From assembly GCF_900637205.1 (NCBI RefSeq), contig NZ_LR134355.1, positions 3,162,001-3,226,000 on the forward strand: a stretch of 64,000 nucleotides of DNA, in the 5' to 3' direction. The position numbers and the translations under genes were made by a program. The stretch is from Mycolicibacterium chitae. Its GTDB lineage: Bacteria; Actinomycetota; Actinomycetes; Mycobacteriales; Mycobacteriaceae. Shown piece by piece: positions 16,293 through 27,714 of this stretch. The notes below the pieces were generated by a model. The model was not told the DNA's origin. It made no database searches and saw only the letters and a program-made list of their open reading frames with translations. Numbering within the stretch: the first letter of the stretch is position 1; the number at the start of each line of letters is the position of its first letter.

Positions 16293-17848
16293 TACTTCTG
16301 TCCCGGGAACTTCAGCTTGGACAGGTCGAAGTCCGCCAGGCCGGGCGGCAGCTCGTCGAGGCCGGGCGGCAGCTTCGACAGGTCCGGGAAGCCACCCGGC
16401 ACGGCGCCCAGCGGGTTGCGCGGCTGCGTCGGACCCGCCTTCTTGCGGCCCTTCTTGCCCTTGGCGTTCTTGCCGCCCTTGCGGTTCTTGGATTTTCGGT
16501 TCAGCCCCGGCATGCCGAACTGGCCGGCCATCGAGGACATCATCTTGCGGGCCTCGAAGAACCGGTCCACCAGCTGGTTGACCTCGGACACCGCGACCCC
16601 GGAGCCGTTGGCGATCCGCAGCCGGCGCGAGGCGTTGATGATCTTCGGGTCGGCGCGCTCGGCCGGGGTCATGCCGCGGATGATCGCCTGGAGCCGGTCC
16701 AGCTGCCGGTCGTCGACGGCGGCCAGGGCGTCCTTCATCTGCCCGGCGCCGGGCAGCATGCCCAGCAGGTTGCCGATGGGGCCCATCTGCCGGATCGCCA
16801 GCATCTGCTCGAGGAAGTCCTCCAGCGTCAGCTCCCCCGAGCCGATCTTGGCGGCGGCCTCCTCGGCCTTCTGCGCGTCGAAGACCTGCTCGGCCTGCTC
16901 GATCAGGCTCAGCACGTCGCCCATGCCGAGGATGCGGCCGGCCATCCGGTCGGGATGGAAGACGTCGAAGTCCTCGAGCTTCTCGCCGGTGGAGGCGAAC
17001 AGGATCGGCACGCCGGTGACCTCGCGCACCGACAGCGCCGCACCGCCGCGGGCGTCGCCGTCGAGCTTGGTCAGCACCACGCCGGTGAAGCCGACGCCGG
17101 AACCGAAGGCCTCGGCGGTGGCCACGGCATCCTGACCGATCATCGCGTCGAGGACGAACAGCGTCTCGTCCGGCGACACCGCATCGCGGATGGCGGCGGC
17201 CTGGGCCATCAGCACGTCGTCGATGCCGAGGCGGCCCGCGGTGTCGACGATCATCACGTCGAAGTGCTTGGCCTTGGCCTCGGCCAGGCCGGCGGCGGCG
17301 ACGGCCACCGGGTCGCCGGGCCCGGCGCCCTCGGTGTCGACGGCGTCGGCGGCGGTGCCCGGGTGCGGCGCGAACACGCTGACCCCGGCCCGTTCGCCGA
17401 CGATCTGGAGCTGGCTGACCGCGCCGGGGCGCTGCAGGTCGCACGCCACCAGCAGCGGGGTGTGTCCCTTGCCGCGCAGCCACTTGGCGAGCTTGCCGGC
17501 CAGCGTGGTCTTACCGGCGCCCTGCAGGCCGGCCAGCATGATCACGGTCGGCGGTGTCTTGGCGAAGACCAGCGGACGGGTCTCGCCGCCGAGGATGCCG
17601 ATGAGCTCCTCGTTGACGATCTTGACGACCTGCTGGGCCGGGTTGAGGGCCTCGGAGACCTCGGCGCCGCGGGAGCGTTCCTTGATGCGCCCGATGAACC
17701 CGCGGACCACGGGCAGCGACACGTCGGCTTCCAGCAGCGCCAGGCGGATCTCGCGGGCGGTCGCGTCGATGTCGGCATCGGTGAGCCGGCCCTTGCCGCG
17801 CAGGCCCGTCAGTGCGCCGGTCAACCGGTCGGACAGGGATTCAAACAC
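16292..17848 (-). CDS. ffh: Signal recognition particle protein Ffh
   Basis: The SRP54 GTPase that, with 4.5S RNA, delivers nascent membrane proteins to FtsY. N domain 1-90; G domain with GLQGAGKTT at 107-115, DTAGR and TKLDGDARGG; Met-rich M domain with QMLAIRQMGPIGNLLGMLPG and MMSSMAGQFGMPG. The tail is Lys-rich and ends in a Pro/Leu repeat-like sequence (DLSKLPPGLDELPPGLADF). The GTG start lacks a Shine-Dalgarno; TAGGCT lies exactly 6 nt upstream. The 4.5S RNA gene is not in the window. Confidence 0.97.
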   Translation of the reverse strand: MFESLSDRLTGALTGLRGKGRLTDADIDATAREIRLALLEADVSLPVVRGFIGRIKERSRGAEVSEALNPAQQVVKIVNEELIGILGGETRPLVFAKTPPTVIMLAGLQGAGKTTLAGKLAKWLRGKGHTPLLVACDLQRPGAVSQLQIVGERAGVSVFAPHPGTAADAVDTEGAGPGDPVAVAAAGLAEAKAKHFDVMIVDTAGRLGIDDVLMAQAAAIRDAVSPDETLFVLDAMIGQDAVATAEAFGSGVGFTGVVLTKLDGDARGGAALSVREVTGVPILFASTGEKLEDFDVFHPDRMAGRILGMGDVLSLIEQAEQVFDAQKAEEAAAKIGSGELTLEDFLEQMLAIRQMGPIGNLLGMLPGAGQMKDALAAVDDRQLDRLQAIIRGMTPAERADPKIINASRRLRIANGSGVAVSEVNQLVDRFFEARKMMSSMAGQFGMPGLNRKSKNRKGGKNAKGKKGRKKAGPTQPRNPLGAVPGGFPDLSKLPPGLDELPPGLADFDLSKLKFPGQK

Positions 17849-17854
17849 GGGGCC

Positions 17855-17860
17855 AGCCTA
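17855..17860 (-). promoter_or_regulatory. -10 element for leaderless ffh
   Basis: TAGGCT on the minus strand, 6 nt before the GTG of ffh. The same hexamer and spacing precede ddl (53637-53642). The 51-bp gap to glnD holds no other clear signal. Confidence 0.45.
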
Positions 17861-17899
17861 ACCGTTCGCCGTGGCCACGTTGAGACTGCGCCGCTGTGC

Positions 17900-20377
17900 T
17901 CAGCCTGCCTCCTCGGCGGGTTTCGCCGGCGGGGCGGGCAACGCCGCGTACAGCTCCTGCTCCAGCCCCTGCCGCTTATCGGACAGATCGGGGCCGACGA
18001 GCCCGAACACGTCCACCACCGACGATCCCAGCGTGGTCACCCGCGCCCAGGCGATGTCGACGCCGGCGCGTTCGAGGACCGCCGTCAGGGTGGCCAGCAT
18101 CCCGGCCCGGTCGGTGCTGCGCACCTCGACCGTCAGCCGATCCGGCGCGCCCCCGGGGTGCCACAGGATCCGGGCCGGGGCCGCCGGCGGGTTGATCGGC
18201 ACCCCCGGGCGGAACGTCCCGACGCGGCCCCGCGCGCCCGGGGCCGGGTGTTCGGCGTCGCGACGCGCCAGGGCGGCGATGACGTCCAGCTGCCCGTCGA
18301 GCGCCAGGACCAGTTGTTGGCGCAGCAGCCCGACGCTGGGCGGGTCGCCGAAGTGCGGCGCCACCACGAACGAGTTGATCGCCGAGCCCTCGTGGCTGTT
18401 CACCGAGGCCGAGTACACCCGCAGCGAGTGCAGCGCCAGCACCCCGGCCGCCTTGGACAGCAGCCCGCGTTGATCCGGGGCGATCATGGTCACGACGAAC
18501 GTGCGCGGGTGATCCCCCGGCGCCAGGCCGACGTGCACGCCGCCGACCTCGGCCGCCAGCGAAAGGTGCTCGGGGAAAACGGCATCGGCGTGCGGCAGCG
18601 CTTCACCGGCCATCGCCAGGCGGCAGCGCCGCACCAGGTCGCCGATCAGGGAGGCCTTCCAGTCGCCCCACACGCCGGGGCCGGTGGCCAACGAATCCGC
18701 CTCGGCCAGCGCGTGCAGCAGTTCCAGCAGCACCGGGTCGCCGTCGAGCTTCTCGACGACGGCGGCGATGGTCTCGGGGTCCTGCAGGTCCCTGCGGGTG
18801 GCGGTGCCGGCCAGCAGCAGGTGGTAGCGCACCATCGCCGACAGCGTGTCGATGTCCGACGGCCACAGCCCCAGCCGGGTGCCGATCTGGTTGGCCAGTT
18901 CGGCGCCGATGACGCTGTGGTCACCCCCGCGGCCCTTCCCGATGTCGTGGCACAGCGCCCCGAGCATCAGCAGGTCGGGTCGCGACACCCGGGTGGTGAA
19001 AGCGCTTGCCCGGGAGACGGTTTCGATGAGGTGCCGGTCGACGGTCCAGATGTGCACTATGTCGCGGGGCGGCAGGTCGCGGATGGCGCCCCACTCCGGG
19101 AAGAGCCGGCCCCACAGGCCGGTGCGGTCCAGCGCCTCGACGGTGGCGATCACCGACGGGCCGGCGGCCAGCAGCACCAGCAGATCCTTGCGCGCCTGCG
19201 GTGGCCACGGCGTGCGCAACTCCGGGGCCGAGGCGGCCAGCCGGCTCAGGGTGGCCGCCGACATCGGCAGGCCGGTGGTCGCCGAGGCGGCCGCCACCCG
19301 CAGGATCAGGCCCGGATCGCGCTCCGGGCGGGCGTCGCGGGACAGGATGACCTCGCCGTTGTACTCGACCACCCCTTCGTCCAGCGGCCGGCGGATCGGG
19401 CGCCGCAGCGCGGCGAATCCCCGCTTGGGCAGCGCGTTCCCGGCGGTGCGCAGCCCGGAGTCCACGTAGTAGCCGATGGTGCGGGCCGCGTCGGACAGCC
19501 GGCGAGCCAGGTCGAAGCGGTCGCCGATGTGCAGCGCGGCGCCGATCTCGTCGGCGTGCTGGGCCAGCAGCAGGTCGCGGCCCCGCCCGGACACCCGGTG
19601 CAGTTCGGTGCGCACGTCCAGCAGCGCGCCGTGGGCATCGCCGAGGGTGCCCGTCGGGGACGCCAGCAGCCGACTGGGATAGACGTCGGCGAGTTGCGCG
19701 ATGGCCAGCGCGTTGAGCAGTTGCACGTCGCGCAGTCCGCCGCGGCCGCACTTGAGGTCCGGCTCGGCCCGGTGGGCGATCTCGCCGCTGCGCTGCCACC
19801 GCTCGCGGGTGTGCTCGGCCAACTCGGCGAAGCGCCCGGCGATCCCGGTGCGCCACTGCCGCCGCGCCCCGCCGACCAGCAGCGTCGACAGCTCCGAATC
19901 GCCAGCGATGTGCCGGGCCTCGAGCATGGCCAGGCCCGCCGAGATGTCGGAGTTAGCCACCTGCAGCGCCTCGGGCACGGTGCGCACGCTGTGATCAAGC
20001 CGAATGTTGGCGTCCCACAACGGGTACCACAGCAGCTCGGCGACCTGCGAGACCGTCTCGGCGGGCATGTTGTCGTGCAGCAGCATCAGATCCAGGTCGG
20101 AGAACGGGACCAACTCGCCGCGGCCCAGCCCGCCGGTGGCCACGATGGCGAACCCGCTGGTCGGCGTGATGCCGATCTCGGTGGCCTTGCTGGTGAGCCA
20201 GAACTCGTGCAGTTCGAGCAGCGCCTGCCGCAGGCCGGCGGCGTCGAGGTGGCGGCCCGCGCCGGCGAGCAGATGCTTGACCGCGGTGGCCAGGTCGGTG
20301 GCCGGCTTGGACGCGCCCGCCGCCGGCGCCTCCCATCGGGAGGCCCCGGCGGCGGGATCGGGTTGTTGACTATTCAT
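17900..20377 (-). CDS. glnD: [Protein-PII] nucleotidyltransferase GlnD
   Basis: GlnD senses glutamine and modifies PII; in actinobacteria it adenylylates GlnB/GlnK. The 825-residue protein has an N-terminal nucleotidyltransferase domain ([20 protein letters not shown], with the catalytic Asp pair), a central HD domain ([15 protein letters not shown]) for de-modification, and two C-terminal ACT domains ([20 protein letters not shown] and [20 protein letters not shown]). It is the last gene of amtB-glnB-glnD, 32 bp after glnB. The large antisense frame across it is a codon-bias shadow. Confidence 0.96.
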   Translation of the reverse strand: MNSQQPDPAAGASRWEAPAAGASKPATDLATAVKHLLAGAGRHLDAAGLRQALLELHEFWLTSKATEIGITPTSGFAIVATGGLGRGELVPFSDLDLMLLHDNMPAETVSQVAELLWYPLWDANIRLDHSVRTVPEALQVANSDISAGLAMLEARHIAGDSELSTLLVGGARRQWRTGIAGRFAELAEHTRERWQRSGEIAHRAEPDLKCGRGGLRDVQLLNALAIAQLADVYPSRLLASPTGTLGDAHGALLDVRTELHRVSGRGRDLLLAQHADEIGAALHIGDRFDLARRLSDAARTIGYYVDSGLRTAGNALPKRGFAALRRPIRRPLDEGVVEYNGEVILSRDARPERDPGLILRVAAASATTGLPMSAATLSRLAASAPELRTPWPPQARKDLLVLLAAGPSVIATVEALDRTGLWGRLFPEWGAIRDLPPRDIVHIWTVDRHLIETVSRASAFTTRVSRPDLLMLGALCHDIGKGRGGDHSVIGAELANQIGTRLGLWPSDIDTLSAMVRYHLLLAGTATRRDLQDPETIAAVVEKLDGDPVLLELLHALAEADSLATGPGVWGDWKASLIGDLVRRCRLAMAGEALPHADAVFPEHLSLAAEVGGVHVGLAPGDHPRTFVVTMIAPDQRGLLSKAAGVLALHSLRVYSASVNSHEGSAINSFVVAPHFGDPPSVGLLRQQLVLALDGQLDVIAALARRDAEHPAPGARGRVGTFRPGVPINPPAAPARILWHPGGAPDRLTVEVRSTDRAGMLATLTAVLERAGVDIAWARVTTLGSSVVDVFGLVGPDLSDKRQGLEQELYAALPAPPAKPAEEAG

Positions 20378-20409
20378 CTGTCCAGCCGAGGGTCAGAAAC
20401 CGTTGTGCG

Positions 20410-20763
<354 letters not shown>

Positions 20764-20787
20764 TCAGACACAGTCGATTCTCCCCGA

Positions 20788-22152
20788 TCAGACGAGCTCA
20801 TAAGCGGTTTCCGCATGCACGGTCTCGTCGATACCGGTGTGCTCATCCTCTTTACTGATGCGCCAACCCAGCGGCTTGACCAAGAAGGCGATGATGGTGG
20901 TCATGATCGCAGTAAACACGACGGCGATCGCGGCGATGACGAACTGGACCACGAGTTGCTGGATTCCGCCGCCGTAGAACAGGCCCGTGTCCAGCGCCAA
21001 CAACCCGATGCCGATGGTGCCCCACAGCCCGGACACCAGGTGCACGCCGACCACGTCGAGCGAATCGTCGTAACCGAGCTTGTATTTCAGCGCGATGGCC
21101 AGCGAGGACAGCGCACCGGCCACCCCGCCGAGGATCAGCGACCCGATCGGCGACAGCGCGCCGCAGGCCGGGGTGATGGCCACCAGACCCGCGACGATGC
21201 CCGAGGCCGCACCCACGCTGGTGGCGTGGCCGTCGCGCAGGCGCTCCACCAGCAGCCAGCCCAGCATCGCGGCGGCGGTCGCCGCGGTGGTGTTGACCCA
21301 CACCTGACCGGCGATCATGTCCGCGGCACCCTCGGAGCCGACGTTGAAGCCGAACCACCCGAACCAGAGGATGGCCGCGCCGAGCATCACGAACGGGATG
21401 TTGTGCGGCCGGAAGGTGGACTTGCCGAAGCTGGTCCGCTTGCCCAGCAGGATGGCCAGGACCAGCGCGGCCACGCCGGCGTTGATGTGCACCACGGTGC
21501 CGCCGGCGAAGTCGATGGGCGCCACGGTGGCCGACACCGAGCCGTCTTCGGCGGTGCTGGTACCGAACAGCCATGCGGCGAAACCGTTCTCGGCCCCGGA
21601 CAGCAGGCCACCACCCCAAACCATATGGGCCAGCGGGAAATACACCAGGGTCACCCAGATGCCGCCGAACACCAGCCAGGTGCCGAACTTCATCCGCTCG
21701 GCGACCGCCCCGCTGATCAGCGCGACGGTGATGACCGCGAAGGTCAGCTGGAAGCCCACCCAGACGATGGCGGGGACAGTGCCGAAGCCACCGAGCACGA
21801 ACGTGTCGGCGCCGTCGATCACCCGGGTCTCGAGCAGTTGGCTGACGCCGAACAGCGAGAACGGATTGTCGAAGATGCCGAGGATGTCGCCCTCGCCGGT
21901 GTGCGCCGAGGAGAACGACATCGAGTATCCCCACAGCACGTAGATGACGCTGACCACGCCGATCGACCCGAACGACATCATCATCATGTTCAGCACGGAC
22001 TTCTGCCGGGACAGACCGCCGTAGAAGAACGCCAGCCCGGGCGTCATGAACAGCACCAGGGCAGCGGCGGTCAGGACCCACGCTGTGTCGCCGGCGCTCA
22101 AGCCGTCCGGCCCGAAGGGCGCGAACGCTTCATCTGGTAAGGCTAAGAGCAC
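20788..22152 (-). CDS. amt: Ammonium transporter AmtB
   Basis: A trimeric ammonium channel. The 454-residue protein has about eleven hydrophobic helices; FYGGLSRQKSVLNMMMMSF, HINAGVAALVLAILLGKR and GVHLVSGLWGTIGIGLLA are typical Amt segments with the pore His residues. It ends in a short cytoplasmic tail. The start is GTG with GAGGAGG 8 nt upstream. It heads the amtB-glnB-glnD operon; GlnR-like half-sites lie 65-134 bp upstream. Confidence 0.96.
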   Translation of the reverse strand: MLLALPDEAFAPFGPDGLSAGDTAWVLTAAALVLFMTPGLAFFYGGLSRQKSVLNMMMMSFGSIGVVSVIYVLWGYSMSFSSAHTGEGDILGIFDNPFSLFGVSQLLETRVIDGADTFVLGGFGTVPAIVWVGFQLTFAVITVALISGAVAERMKFGTWLVFGGIWVTLVYFPLAHMVWGGGLLSGAENGFAAWLFGTSTAEDGSVSATVAPIDFAGGTVVHINAGVAALVLAILLGKRTSFGKSTFRPHNIPFVMLGAAILWFGWFGFNVGSEGAADMIAGQVWVNTTAATAAAMLGWLLVERLRDGHATSVGAASGIVAGLVAITPACGALSPIGSLILGGVAGALSSLAIALKYKLGYDDSLDVVGVHLVSGLWGTIGIGLLALDTGLFYGGGIQQLVVQFVIAAIAVVFTAIMTTIIAFLVKPLGWRISKEDEHTGIDETVHAETAYELV

Positions 22153-22216
22153 TTGGTGAACCTCCTCGCGAAGTACGCCGACTTAACGGCCTCGCTGAGA
22201 AGGTTCCTCAGTCGCG

Positions 22217-22286
22217 GTTTCACCGGTGATTCTGTTGTGTTTCTTGCTTGTGAACGGATTTCCCGACGTCGTTACACTCATGTTTC
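22217..22286 (-). promoter_or_regulatory. GlnR-like operator array upstream of amtB
   Basis: On the minus strand, GAAAC-N6-GTAAC (22286-22271) matches the core GlnR box of actinobacteria. Closer to the gene lies a second set with the same 11-bp spacing: TTCAC-N6-GAAAC-N6-GAATC-N6-GAAAC (22254-22217). Its position upstream of amtB-glnB-glnD fits nitrogen-limitation control by the OmpR-type regulator GlnR. Confidence 0.6.
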
Positions 22287-22320
22287 GCCCGGCCGACAAG
22301 CACTTGCGGCGCGCTGTGAG

Positions 22321-23610
22321 TCAGCCCAACAGCGCGTCGACGAACGCTCCCGGCTCGAACGGCGCGAGGTCGTCGGGCCCCTCGCCCAGGCCCACCAGCT
22401 TCACCGGCACGCCCAGTTCCTGCTGCACCCGGAACACGATCCCGCCCTTGGCGGTGCCGTCCAGCTTCGTCAGCACCACGCCGGTGATGTCGACGACCTC
22501 GGCGAACACCTTGGCCTGCGGCAGCCCGTTCTGACCGATGGTGGCGTCGAGCACCAGCAGCACCTCGTCGACGACGGCGCGCTTGCTGACCACCCGCTTG
22601 ACCTTGCCGAGTTCGTCCATCAGGCCGGTCTTGGTGTGCAGCCGGCCGGCGGTGTCGATGACGACGACGTCGGCGCCGTTCTCGATGCCCTTGTCGACGG
22701 CGTCGAAGGCCACCGACGCTGGATCGGCGCCCTCGGGGCCGCGGACCACCTCGGCGCCCACCCGCGAGGCCCAGGACTGCAGCTGATCGGCCGCGGCGGC
22801 ACGGAAGGTGTCGGCGGCGCCGAGGACCACGCGGCGGCCGTCGGCGACAAGCACGCGGGCCAGCTTGCCCACGGTGGTGGTCTTTCCGGTGCCGTTGACG
22901 CCGACGACCAGCAGCACCGACGGCGCGGCATCGTGCGGCAGCGCCCGGATGGAGCGGTCGTATTCGGGGTGCAACTGGGAGATCAGCGCCTCGCGCAGTA
23001 CCGCGCGGGCGTCCGCGCCGGTGCGGGCCCCGCTGGCGAGCAGTTTGGCGCGCAGCTGTTCCATCACCGCGGCGGTCACGGTGGGCCCGAGGTCGGCGAT
23101 CAGCAGGGTGTCCTCGACGTCCTGCCAGGAGTCCTCGTCCAGGTCGCCGCCGCCGAGCAGGCCCAGCACGGACTTGCCCAGCGCGTTCTGCGACTTGGCC
23201 AGCCGGCCGCGCAGCCGGTCCAGGCGCCCCTCGGCCGGTGCGATGGTGTCCAACTGAACAGCGGGTTCGGGCTCCGGCTCGGGCGCGGGTTCGGGCTCCG
23301 GCTCCGGCTCGGGCTCAGGTTCCGGCGCGGGCTCGGGTTCCGGCTCCGGCAGCTGCACCTCGGAGATGGTCCGCTTGGGCGCGTCGCGCGGAATCTCGGC
23401 GTCGTCGCCGATGACCGGGATCTGGTCCTCGCTGCGGCTGAACGTGATCCCGGAGCCGGCGGTATAGCCGCCCGAGCGGTCGATCTGCTTGTCGGTCTCC
23501 GCCGGCGGCAGGCTGATGCGGCTGCGCCGATAGCGCACCAGGCCGACGATGAGGGCGGCGATGACCAGGACGGCGATGACCGCTACGGCGATCCACAAAC
23601 CTTGCGACAC
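22321..23610 (-). CDS. ftsY: Signal recognition particle receptor FtsY
   Basis: The membrane SRP receptor GTPase. With GTG at 23610 the 429-residue protein begins SQGLWIAVAVIAVLVIAAL, an N-terminal membrane helix typical of actinobacterial FtsY. A long Pro-Glu repeat linker (PEPEPAPEPEPE pattern) follows, then the N and G domains with GVNGTGKTTT, DTAGRLHTK and TKLDGTAKGG. The frame is open to 23673, but the family start is at the GTG. It lies upstream of amtB on the same strand, separated by the GlnR-like region. Confidence 0.95.
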   Translation of the reverse strand: MSQGLWIAVAVIAVLVIAALIVGLVRYRRSRISLPPAETDKQIDRSGGYTAGSGITFSRSEDQIPVIGDDAEIPRDAPKRTISEVQLPEPEPEPAPEPEPEPEPEPEPAPEPEPEPAVQLDTIAPAEGRLDRLRGRLAKSQNALGKSVLGLLGGGDLDEDSWQDVEDTLLIADLGPTVTAAVMEQLRAKLLASGARTGADARAVLREALISQLHPEYDRSIRALPHDAAPSVLLVVGVNGTGKTTTVGKLARVLVADGRRVVLGAADTFRAAAADQLQSWASRVGAEVVRGPEGADPASVAFDAVDKGIENGADVVVIDTAGRLHTKTGLMDELGKVKRVVSKRAVVDEVLLVLDATIGQNGLPQAKVFAEVVDITGVVLTKLDGTAKGGIVFRVQQELGVPVKLVGLGEGPDDLAPFEPGAFVDALLG

Positions 23611-23666
23611 CCGGCCATTGTGCACGCGGGTCGGCAAGAGCGCGGGAAGTGGGTACCCGGGCACAC

Positions 23667-24107
23667 ATGGCAACGGTCGACGTATCCGAATCCTCGAACC
23701 TCACCCCCGCCGCGGCCTGGGCGCTGGCCTCGGACCTGCGGCGCTTCGACGAATGGCTGACCATCTTCGGCGGCTGGCGCGGACCGGTGCCCGACACCAT
23801 CGAGGTGGGCACCACGGTGTCCTCGCTGATCAAGGTGAAGGGCTTCCGCAACGTCATCCACTGGGAGGTGACCCGCTACGAGGAGCCGCGCCGCATCGCC
23901 CTGCACGGCCACGGCCGCGGCGGCGTGCAGATCCAGCTCGACATGACCGTCACGGACGGGCAGCCCGGTTCGACGTTCCATCTGGTGGCGGAGCTGCGCG
24001 GTGGCCTGCTGTCCGGGCCGGTGGGCCGGCTGGTGGCCAAGGTGGTCGAATCCGACGTCCGCCGCTCGGTCCGCAAACTGGCGCGGCTGTCACCTACGGC
24101 CAGCTAG
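23667..24107 (+). CDS. SRPBCC-fold (polyketide cyclase/START-like) protein
   Basis: A 146-residue helix-grip protein of the SRPBCC superfamily, starting [18 protein letters not shown]. Typical features are [17 protein letters not shown] near the N-terminus and the C-terminal amphipathic helix [27 protein letters not shown]. It probably binds a hydrophobic ligand; some mycobacterial relatives were proposed as toxins (Rv0910 type), but no antitoxin gene is adjacent. It is divergent from ftsY and shares four bases (CTAG) with the convergent smc stop. Confidence 0.8.
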   Translation: MATVDVSESSNLTPAAAWALASDLRRFDEWLTIFGGWRGPVPDTIEVGTTVSSLIKVKGFRNVIHWEVTRYEEPRRIALHGHGRGGVQIQLDMTVTDGQPGSTFHLVAELRGGLLSGPVGRLVAKVVESDVRRSVRKLARLSPTAS

Positions 24108-27100
24108 CTGCTCACCAGCTCCTGGCCCCGCAGCCGCTGGGAGATCACCTGGGTGATGCCGTCGCCCTGCATCGTGACGCCGTAGAGCGCGTCGGCGACC
24201 TCCATGGTCGGCTTCTGGTGGGTGATGACGATCAGCTGGGACTTCTCCCGCAGCTGCTCGAACAGCCCGATCAGCCGGCGCAGGTTGACGTCGTCGAGGG
24301 CGGCCTCCACCTCGTCCATGACGTAGAACGGCGACGGGCGGGCCCGGAAGATCGCGACCAGCATCGCGACCGCGGTCAGGGACTTCTCCCCGCCGGACAG
24401 CAGCGAGAGTCGCTTGACCTTCTTGCCGGGCGGGCGGGCTTCCACCTCGACCCCGGTGGTGAGCATGTCCGACGGGTCGGTCAGCAGCAGCCGGCCCTCC
24501 CCGCCCGGGAACAGCGAGCTGAACACCTGGCTGAACTCGCGCTCGACGTCGGCATAGGCCTCGGTGAACACCTGCAGGATCCGCGCGTCGACCTCCTCGA
24601 CCACGTCCAGGAGATCCTTGCGGGCGGCCTTGACGTCCTCGAGTTGGGTGGACAGGAAGTTGTAGCGCTCCTCGAGCGCGGCGAACTCCTCGAGCGCCAG
24701 CGGGTTGACCCGGCCCAGTTCTTTGAGCTCCCGCTCGGCGCGCTTGGCGCGGCGCTCCTGGGTGGGCCGGTCGTACGGCATGGGGGCCGGGGCCATCACC
24801 TGCTCGCCGCGCTCACGGGCCTGCTCGTACTCCGCCATCTCCAGCTCGGTGGGCGGCAGCGGCACCTCGGGCCCGTACTCGGCGACCAGATCCGCCGCGG
24901 CCAACCCGAACTGCTCGAGCACCTGCTCCTCGAGCTGTTCGATGCGCAGCGCGGCCTGCGCCTTGGCCACCTCGTCGCGGTGCAGCGAGTCGGTCAGCGC
25001 CGCGATCCGGGTGCTCAGCGCGTCGACCTCCTCGCGCGCGGCGCTCAGCGCGGCGGCGCGCTGAGCGCGCTCGGCGGTCAGCCTGTCCCGGTTGCGCGAG
25101 GCCACGGCCACCACGCCGGACAACCGCTGCGCCACCTCGCGGCCGGCGGCGGCCACCGTCGCGGCCACCGCGGCGGCGTGCTCGCGGGCCGCGGCGGCCT
25201 GTTGCGCGCGCACCCGGGCCTCGCGTTCGGCCGCGGCCGCGCGGCGCAGTGAATCCGCCCGCCCCCGAACCGCATTCGCGCGTTCCTCGGCGGTGCGCAC
25301 CGCCAGCCGGGACTCCACCTCGACGGTGCGGGCCTCGTCGGCGACGGCGGCGAACTCCTCCCGGTCGACCGGCGCGGCGTCGGTCTCCGACGGGGTCTCC
25401 TGCGCGTTGCGCAGCCGGGTCTCCAGCTCGGCGAGTTCGGCCACGGTCTCGCCGCGGCCGGCTTCGAGTTCCTCGCGCTGCTGCATCTGCCGGCGCCACT
25501 CGATCTCGGCGAGCCGGGCCTCCTGCCCCAACCGGCCCAGCTGTTCGTAGATCGAGGAGATGGCGGCATCGGACTCGTTGAGGGCGGCCAGCGCGTGCTC
25601 GGCGGCATCCTGGCGCGCGGCCTGCTCGGCCAACGCCCCGGCCAGCGCGGCGCCCAACTCCGAGGTCTGGGTCTCGGCGGCGGCCAACTCGGCACGAGCC
25701 TGCTCGATGGTGGAGGTGATCTCCAGCGTCGAGGGCTTGCGGTCCGAACCGCCGCTGACCCAGCCCGGGCCCACCAGGTCGCCCTCGCGAGTGACCGCGC
25801 GCAGCCGCGGCCGCTCCGCGACCAGGTCCAGGCCCGCGCCCAGATCCTCGACCACCACCACGTCGGCCAGCAGCGCCGTGATCGCCCCGCGCAGCCGCTG
25901 CGGGATCTCGACGAGGTCCAGCGCCCACTGCGCGCCGGCGGGCAGCGAGCCCTGCTCGCGGGTCGGTTCGGGCCAGTCCCCCAACACGATCGACGCGCGG
26001 CCGCCGTCGGCGGTCTTGAGCGCCTCGACGGCCGAACGCGCCGCACCGGAGGATTCGGCGGCCATCGCGTCGGCGGCCGACCCCAGCACGGCGGCCAGCG
26101 CGGACTCGGACCCGGGGCGCACCTTCAGCAGGTTGGCGACGGATCCGAAAAGCCCTGCGTCGCTGTGATTTTCGGCGAGCCACGCGGCGCCGTCCTTGCG
26201 ATCGAGCCCCACCGACAACGCGTCGATCCGGGCCAGCAGCGAGGCCACCAGCCGTTCGGCGCTGCGCTCGGCGGCCTGCAGTTCGGCCACCCGCTCGTCG
26301 GCCAGCCGCAGCGCCGTCACGGTGCGGTCGTGATGCTCGTCGAGGCCGACCTCGCTCTGGTCCAGCTCCCCGACCTTGCCCTGCACGGTCTCGAACTCGG
26401 CCTGCGCGGCCTGCATGCGACCGGCCGCGTCCTCGATGCCCTGGGTCAGCCGGGTCACCCGGTCGTCGATCGACTCGACCCGGGCCCGCATGGTCTCCAC
26501 CTGACCGGCCAGCCGGGCCAGGCCCTCGCGGCGGTCGGCCTCGGCGCGGACCGCGGCCATGTGCGCACGCTCGGCCTCGGCGGCGATCTGTTCGGCACGC
26601 GACAGCTCGGCGCGGGCCGCCTCGGCCCGGATCCGGGCCTCCTCGAGCTCGCCGAGCAATTCCAGCTCGAGCGCCGCGACCTCGTCGGCCTCCGCCTCAA
26701 GCTCCTCGGGATCGCGCCCACCGGTCTGCACGGGTTCGGCCTCGAGCAGTTGGGCGCGATCGCTGGCGATCCGCACCGTCGCGCTGACCCGTTCGGCCAG
26801 CGCCGAGAGCCGGAACCAGGTTTGCTGGGCGGCGTCGGCGCGCTCGCTGAGCGTGCTCACCGCGGCCTCGTGCGCGCTCAGCTCCTCGGTGGCGGCCGCG
26901 TGGCGCTCGGCGGCCTCCTCGTGCTCCTTGCGCAGCACGGCCTCGGTGCCGCCGACCCCGTCGAGCTCGGCCTGCCGCTTCACCAGGTCGTCGGCGGCCA
27001 GCCGCAGCCGGGCGTCGCGCAAGTCGGCCTGGATGGTCTGCGCGCGCCGCGCCATCTCGGCCTGCCGGCCCAGCGGCTTGAGCTGGCGGCGCAGCTCGGT

Positions 27101-27685
27101 GGTCAGGTCGGTCAGCCGGGCCAGGTTGGCGGCCATCGCGTCGAGCTTACGGACGGCCTTTTCCTTGCGCTTGCGGTGCTTGAGCACGCCGGCGGCCTCT
27201 TCGATGAATGCGCGGCGATCCTCGGGCCGCGATTCCAGGATCTGCGAGAGCCGGCCCTGCCCGACGATGACGTGCATCTCGCGGCCGATGCCGGAGTCGC
27301 TGAGCAGCTCCTGGACGTCCATCAGGCGGCAGCTGCTGCCGTTGATCTCGTACTCGCCGGCGCCGTCGCGGAACATCCGCCGGGTGATCGACACCTCGGA
27401 GTAGTCGATGGGCAGCGCGTTGTCGGAGTTGTCGATGGTGACGGTCACCTCGGCGCGGCCCAGCGGCGCCCGCGAGGACGTGCCGGCGAAGATGACGTCC
27501 TCCATCTTGCCGCCGCGCAGCGTCTTGGCGCCCTGCTCGCCCATCACCCAGGCCAGCGCGTCGACGACATTGGATTTGCCCGACCCGTTGGGTCCGACGA
27601 CACAGGTGATCCCGGGCTCGAAGCGCAGAGTCGTCGGCGAGGCGAAGGACTTGAAGCCCTTCAGCGTCAGACTCTTGAGGTGCAT
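24104..27685 (-). CDS. smc: Chromosome segregation protein SMC
   Basis: The SMC ATPase of the condensin complex with ScpA and ScpB (not in this window). The 1193-residue protein has a head with Walker [10 protein letters not shown] at 31-39, two long Ala/Glu/Arg-rich coiled coils, a central hinge (about 500-660, around [16 protein letters not shown] to [11 protein letters not shown]), and a C-terminal head with [10 protein letters not shown] and Walker [15 protein letters not shown] start at [14 protein letters not shown]; the open frame extends 25 codons further but the family begins here. acyP lies 29 bp upstream. Confidence 0.97.
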   Translation of the reverse strand: MHLKSLTLKGFKSFASPTTLRFEPGITCVVGPNGSGKSNVVDALAWVMGEQGAKTLRGGKMEDVIFAGTSSRAPLGRAEVTVTIDNSDNALPIDYSEVSITRRMFRDGAGEYEINGSSCRLMDVQELLSDSGIGREMHVIVGQGRLSQILESRPEDRRAFIEEAAGVLKHRKRKEKAVRKLDAMAANLARLTDLTTELRRQLKPLGRQAEMARRAQTIQADLRDARLRLAADDLVKRQAELDGVGGTEAVLRKEHEEAAERHAAATEELSAHEAAVSTLSERADAAQQTWFRLSALAERVSATVRIASDRAQLLEAEPVQTGGRDPEELEAEADEVAALELELLGELEEARIRAEAARAELSRAEQIAAEAERAHMAAVRAEADRREGLARLAGQVETMRARVESIDDRVTRLTQGIEDAAGRMQAAQAEFETVQGKVGELDQSEVGLDEHHDRTVTALRLADERVAELQAAERSAERLVASLLARIDALSVGLDRKDGAAWLAENHSDAGLFGSVANLLKVRPGSESALAAVLGSAADAMAAESSGAARSAVEALKTADGGRASIVLGDWPEPTREQGSLPAGAQWALDLVEIPQRLRGAITALLADVVVVEDLGAGLDLVAERPRLRAVTREGDLVGPGWVSGGSDRKPSTLEITSTIEQARAELAAAETQTSELGAALAGALAEQAARQDAAEHALAALNESDAAISSIYEQLGRLGQEARLAEIEWRRQMQQREELEAGRGETVAELAELETRLRNAQETPSETDAAPVDREEFAAVADEARTVEVESRLAVRTAEERANAVRGRADSLRRAAAAEREARVRAQQAAAAREHAAAVAATVAAAGREVAQRLSGVVAVASRNRDRLTAERAQRAAALSAAREEVDALSTRIAALTDSLHRDEVAKAQAALRIEQLEEQVLEQFGLAAADLVAEYGPEVPLPPTELEMAEYEQARERGEQVMAPAPMPYDRPTQERRAKRAERELKELGRVNPLALEEFAALEERYNFLSTQLEDVKAARKDLLDVVEEVDARILQVFTEAYADVEREFSQVFSSLFPGGEGRLLLTDPSDMLTTGVEVEARPPGKKVKRLSLLSGGEKSLTAVAMLVAIFRARPSPFYVMDEVEAALDDVNLRRLIGLFEQLREKSQLIVITHQKPTMEVADALYGVTMQGDGITQVISQRLRGQELVSS

Positions 27686-27714
27686 GGCGTGCCAGCGTAC
27701 CGGCCGGGGTTCAC

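Noticed and set aside
15225..17483. Extended 752-residue form of the amidohydrolase
   Set aside because: The added 397 residues lie out of frame across ffh and are low-complexity; the GTG at 16292 overlaps the ffh stop and fits the family.
23250..23345. GGTTCGGGCTCCGGCTC repeats as a CRISPR or tandem-repeat locus
   Set aside because: They code in frame for the Pro-Glu linker of FtsY and have no spacers.
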